A DNA stretch of 64,000 nucleotides. Origin: Miniphocaeibacter massiliensis (GTDB lineage Bacteria; Bacillota; Clostridia; Tissierellales; Peptoniphilaceae). Position numbers and translations under genes: made by a program. Position 1 is the first letter of the stretch. Each line of letters begins with the position of its first letter. The DNA lies in the NCBI RefSeq assembly GCF_900232905.1, contig NZ_OCTQ01000006.1, positions 36,589 through 100,588 of the forward strand. The letters run 5' to 3'. Below, piece by piece: positions 61,285-64,000 of the stretch. Below the pieces are notes generated by a model, which saw only the letters and a list, made by a program, of their open reading frames with translations, was not told the DNA's origin and did not search any database.

Positions 61285-61755
61285 GTGCCAAGAAAAGGAC
61301 ATGTGCCTAAAAGAGAAGTAATGCCTGATCCAATTTACAACGATAAGGTGGTTACTAAACTTATAAACAATATAATGCTAGACGGTAAAAAAGGAACTGC
61401 ACAAGCAATTGTGTACGGAGCTTTTTCACAAGTAGCAGAAAAATCTGGCGAGGATGCTTTAGAAGTATTCTACAGAGGCTTAAATAATATAATGCCAGTA
61501 TTAGAGGTTAAATCAAGAAGAATTGGTGGAGCAAACTATCAAGTTCCTATTGAAGTAAGACCTGAAAGAAGACAAACTCTAGGCTTAAGATGGTTAACAA
61601 AATATTCAAGAGCTAGAGGAGAAAAAACTATGGTTGATAGATTAGCAAAAGAAATTTTAGACGCTTCAAACAACACTGGTGCAAGTGTTAAGAAAAGAGA
61701 AGACGTTCATAAGATGGCTGAAGCTAACAAAGCATTTGCTCACTATAGATTCTAG
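61285..61755 (+). CDS. rpsG: 30S ribosomal protein S7
   Basis: 156 residues, normal length, GTG start with AAGGAGGGA upstream. It starts [21 protein letters not shown] and contains [15 protein letters not shown]. Binds 16S rRNA and initiates assembly of the 30S head. Confidence 0.99.
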   Translation: MPRKGHVPKREVMPDPIYNDKVVTKLINNIMLDGKKGTAQAIVYGAFSQVAEKSGEDALEVFYRGLNNIMPVLEVKSRRIGGANYQVPIEVRPERRQTLGLRWLTKYSRARGEKTMVDRLAKEILDASNNTGASVKKREDVHKMAEANKAFAHYRF

Positions 61756-61785
61756 TTCATAGCAAGGAAGGAGTAATTTAAATTT

Positions 61786-63867
61786 ATGGGAAGAGAATAT
61801 TCTTTAGCTAATACCAGAAATATCGGTATAATGGCTCATATTGATGCAGGTAAGACTACAACAACTGAGCGTATTTTATACTATACTGGTAAAATCCATA
61901 AAATTGGTGATACTCACGATGGAGCTGCTCAAATGGACTGGATGGTTCAAGAGCAAGAAAGAGGTATCACAATAACTTCAGCTGCTACAACTTGTATATG
62001 GAATGGTACTAGAATTAACATTATAGATACTCCAGGACACGTTGACTTTACAGTAGAAGTTGAAAGATCTTTAAGAGTTTTAGATAGTGCAATAGCTTTA
62101 TTTGACGCTAAAAGTGGTGTTGAGCCTCAATCTGAAACTGTTTGGAGACAAGCTGATAAATATGGAGTTCCTAGAATCTGTTTTATAAATAAAATGGATG
62201 CTACAGGAGCAGATTATTTTGAATCAATAAAAACAATTAAAGATAAATTAGGAGCTAATCCAGTACCTATAGAAATTCCTATTGGTGCAGAAGATAAATT
62301 TGTAGGAGTAGTTGACTTAATAACTATGAAAGCTACAGTTTATAAAAATGATTTGGGAACAGAAATAGATGTTACTGATATTCCAGATGATTTAAAAGAA
62401 TTAGCAGATGAATATAGAAATAACCTTCTAGAAAATATAGCAGACCATGACGAGGACGTTATGATGAAATATTTAGAAGGAGAAGAAATCACTGAAGAAG
62501 AAATTAAGAAAGCAATAAGAACTGCTACTATTAATTTATCTATAAATCCAGTATTATGTGGTTCAGCGTACAAAAACAAAGGTGTTCAGCCTCTACTTGA
62601 TGCAATAATCGAGTTTATGCCATCACCATTAGATGTACCAGCTATAACAGGAACTAATCCTGACAATGAAGAACCAATGGAAAGACAATCTTCAGATGAA
62701 GAACCATTCTCAGCTTTAGCATTTAAAGTAGTTGCAGATCCATATGTTGGAAAATTAACTTACTTTAGAGTGTACTCAGGAAAACTTGAGTCAGGTAGTT
62801 ATGTATATAACTCAACAAAAGGCAAAAGAGAAAGAATGGGTCGTATCTTAATGATGCATGCTAACAAGAGAGAAGAAGTTGAAGCAGTTTACGCTGGAGA
62901 TATAGCAGCGGCTGTAGGACTTAAAGACACAGGAACAGGGGATACACTTTGTGACTCAGATAATCAAATTATCTTAGAAAAAATGGAATTCCCAGAACCA
63001 GTAATCTCTGTAGCAATAGAACCAAAAACTAAAGCTTCTCAAGAAAAAATGAGTGTTGCTTTACAAAAATTAGCAGAAGAAGATCCTACATTTACAACTC
63101 GTACAGATGAAGAAACAGGTCAAACTATAATTTCAGGTATGGGTGAATTACACTTAGAGATAATCGTAGATAGACTTTTAAGAGAGTTCAAAGTAGAAGC
63201 TAATATAGGTAATCCTCAAGTATCTTACAGAGAATCAATTACAAAAGAAGCTGACGCTGAAGGTAAATACATTAAACAATCTGGTGGTCGTGGACAATAC
63301 GGTCATGTTAAGATTAAAGTTGCACCTCAAGAGCCTGGTAAAGGATTTGAGTTTGTTAATGCAATTGTTGGTGGAGCTATTCCAAAAGAATACATTAACT
63401 CTGTAAACCAAGGAATAGAAGAAGCTTGCCAATCAGGTATACTTGGTGGATATCCAGTACTTGATATAAAAGTTACATTATATGATGGATCTTACCATGA
63501 TGTAGACTCATCAGAAATGGCTTATAAAATAGCAGGTTCAATGGCACTAAGAGCAGCACTTGCAAAAGCAGGTCCAACACTATTAGAGCCAATGGAAAAA
63601 GTAGAAATAACTACTCCAGACGAATATCTTGGGGACGTTATGGGTGATATAAACTCTAGAAGAGGAAAAATTCAAGGAATGGATCCTAAAAATGGAGTTC
63701 ATATACTAGATGCTTATGTACCATTATCAGAAATGTTTGGATATGCAACAGACTTACGTTCAAATACACAAGGTCGTGCAACATATTCAATGCAATTCGA
63801 TCATTACGAACCAGTACCAAATTCCATAGCAGAAGAAGTGCTAGGAAATAAAAATAAAACTAATTAG
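61786..63867 (+). CDS. fusA: Elongation factor G
   Basis: 693 residues, full length. GTPase motifs [13 protein letters not shown] (about 17-29), DTPGHVDF (about 82-89) and NKMD (about 136-139) are intact. Domains II-V follow to residue 693. Translocase of protein synthesis. Confidence 0.99.
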   Translation: MGREYSLANTRNIGIMAHIDAGKTTTTERILYYTGKIHKIGDTHDGAAQMDWMVQEQERGITITSAATTCIWNGTRINIIDTPGHVDFTVEVERSLRVLDSAIALFDAKSGVEPQSETVWRQADKYGVPRICFINKMDATGADYFESIKTIKDKLGANPVPIEIPIGAEDKFVGVVDLITMKATVYKNDLGTEIDVTDIPDDLKELADEYRNNLLENIADHDEDVMMKYLEGEEITEEEIKKAIRTATINLSINPVLCGSAYKNKGVQPLLDAIIEFMPSPLDVPAITGTNPDNEEPMERQSSDEEPFSALAFKVVADPYVGKLTYFRVYSGKLESGSYVYNSTKGKRERMGRILMMHANKREEVEAVYAGDIAAAVGLKDTGTGDTLCDSDNQIILEKMEFPEPVISVAIEPKTKASQEKMSVALQKLAEEDPTFTTRTDEETGQTIISGMGELHLEIIVDRLLREFKVEANIGNPQVSYRESITKEADAEGKYIKQSGGRGQYGHVKIKVAPQEPGKGFEFVNAIVGGAIPKEYINSVNQGIEEACQSGILGGYPVLDIKVTLYDGSYHDVDSSEMAYKIAGSMALRAALAKAGPTLLEPMEKVEITTPDEYLGDVMGDINSRRGKIQGMDPKNGVHILDAYVPLSEMFGYATDLRSNTQGRATYSMQFDHYEPVPNSIAEEVLGNKNKTN

Positions 63868-63885
63868 TTAGGGGGCCAAAATAAA

Positions 63886-64000
63886 ATGGGAAAAGAAAAA
63901 TTTGAAAGAACGAAACCACACGTTAATATAGGAACAATAGGTCACGTAGACCATGGAAAAACAACAACAACAGCAGCGATAACACTAGTATTAAACAAAA
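63886..64000 (+). CDS. tuf: Elongation factor Tu (3' end outside window)
   Basis: The first 38 codons give [20 protein letters not shown], followed by the [14 protein letters not shown]-loop. The GGGGG site is 18 bp after the fusA stop. The gene continues beyond the window. Confidence 0.98.
   Translation, partial: MGKEKFERTKPHVNIGTIGHVDHGKTTTTAAITLVLNK

Noticed and set aside
1..64000. Insertion sequence or transposase
   Set aside because: I found no transposase-like protein or terminal inverted repeats. Mobility in the window is explained by the prophage and local duplications.

Overview
The window looks like the chromosome of a low-GC, anaerobic, Gram-positive bacterium of the Firmicutes. 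Codons are strongly A/T-ending, the surface proteins carry CWB2 and CAP domains, and the right end is a Firmicutes-type str operon (rpsL, rpsG, fusA, start of tuf). A Parvimonas/Peptoniphilaceae-like host is my best guess from protein flavour only; nothing here proves the genus. About 50 kb (1 to roughly 50.6 kb) is a siphovirus-type prophage whose left end (integrase, repressor) lies outside the window. The last 13 kb is host DNA.

Phage layout. Replication genes come first (winged-helix replisome organiser, DnaC-type loader, a 54-residue membrane peptide, SSB) and end with an ArpU/sigma-like late regulator (1-2958). A 10 kb cargo block follows (3.1-13.8 kb). It holds a secreted CWB2-CAP polymorphic toxin with a probable immunity gene, a run of small membrane or basic proteins that includes an orphan toxin-immunity module and its duplicate, a WYL regulator divergent from a short UvrA-like ABC protein, and a HAD phosphatase. 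The late genes then run in normal siphovirus order: small terminase, large terminase, portal, scaffold, capsid, connectors, major tail protein, tail chaperones with a -1 frameshift site, tape measure, Dit, Tal-like protein, two baseplate/fibre proteins, holin, three-part endolysin and a second LLH-type holin.

The unusual feature is how often the late region is interrupted. Between small and large terminase sit a peptidoglycan-binding DUF1906 protein with an unrecognised C-terminal domain, an A-B-A array of convergent membrane proteins, a lipoprotein and a Panacea-type toxin-antitoxin pair. Between portal and scaffold there are 11 membrane or lipoprotein genes. Two more lipoproteins lie before the major tail protein and one before the tape measure. 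In all, 13 lipoproteins share an interchangeable set of domains. Ten of them have their own extended -10 promoter and most have their own terminator, and nine share a near-identical signal peptide. They behave as independently expressed morons assembled from cassettes. Arrays of long nested hairpins sit beside several of these insertions.

Host part. Next to the prophage end are a polysaccharide deacetylase-like gene and a cold-shock gene. They are followed by an ECF transporter S component with a TudS-like desulfidase, a DUF2712 peptide with a dedicated ABC exporter operon, several small membrane or lipoproteins, a flavin reductase and the str operon.
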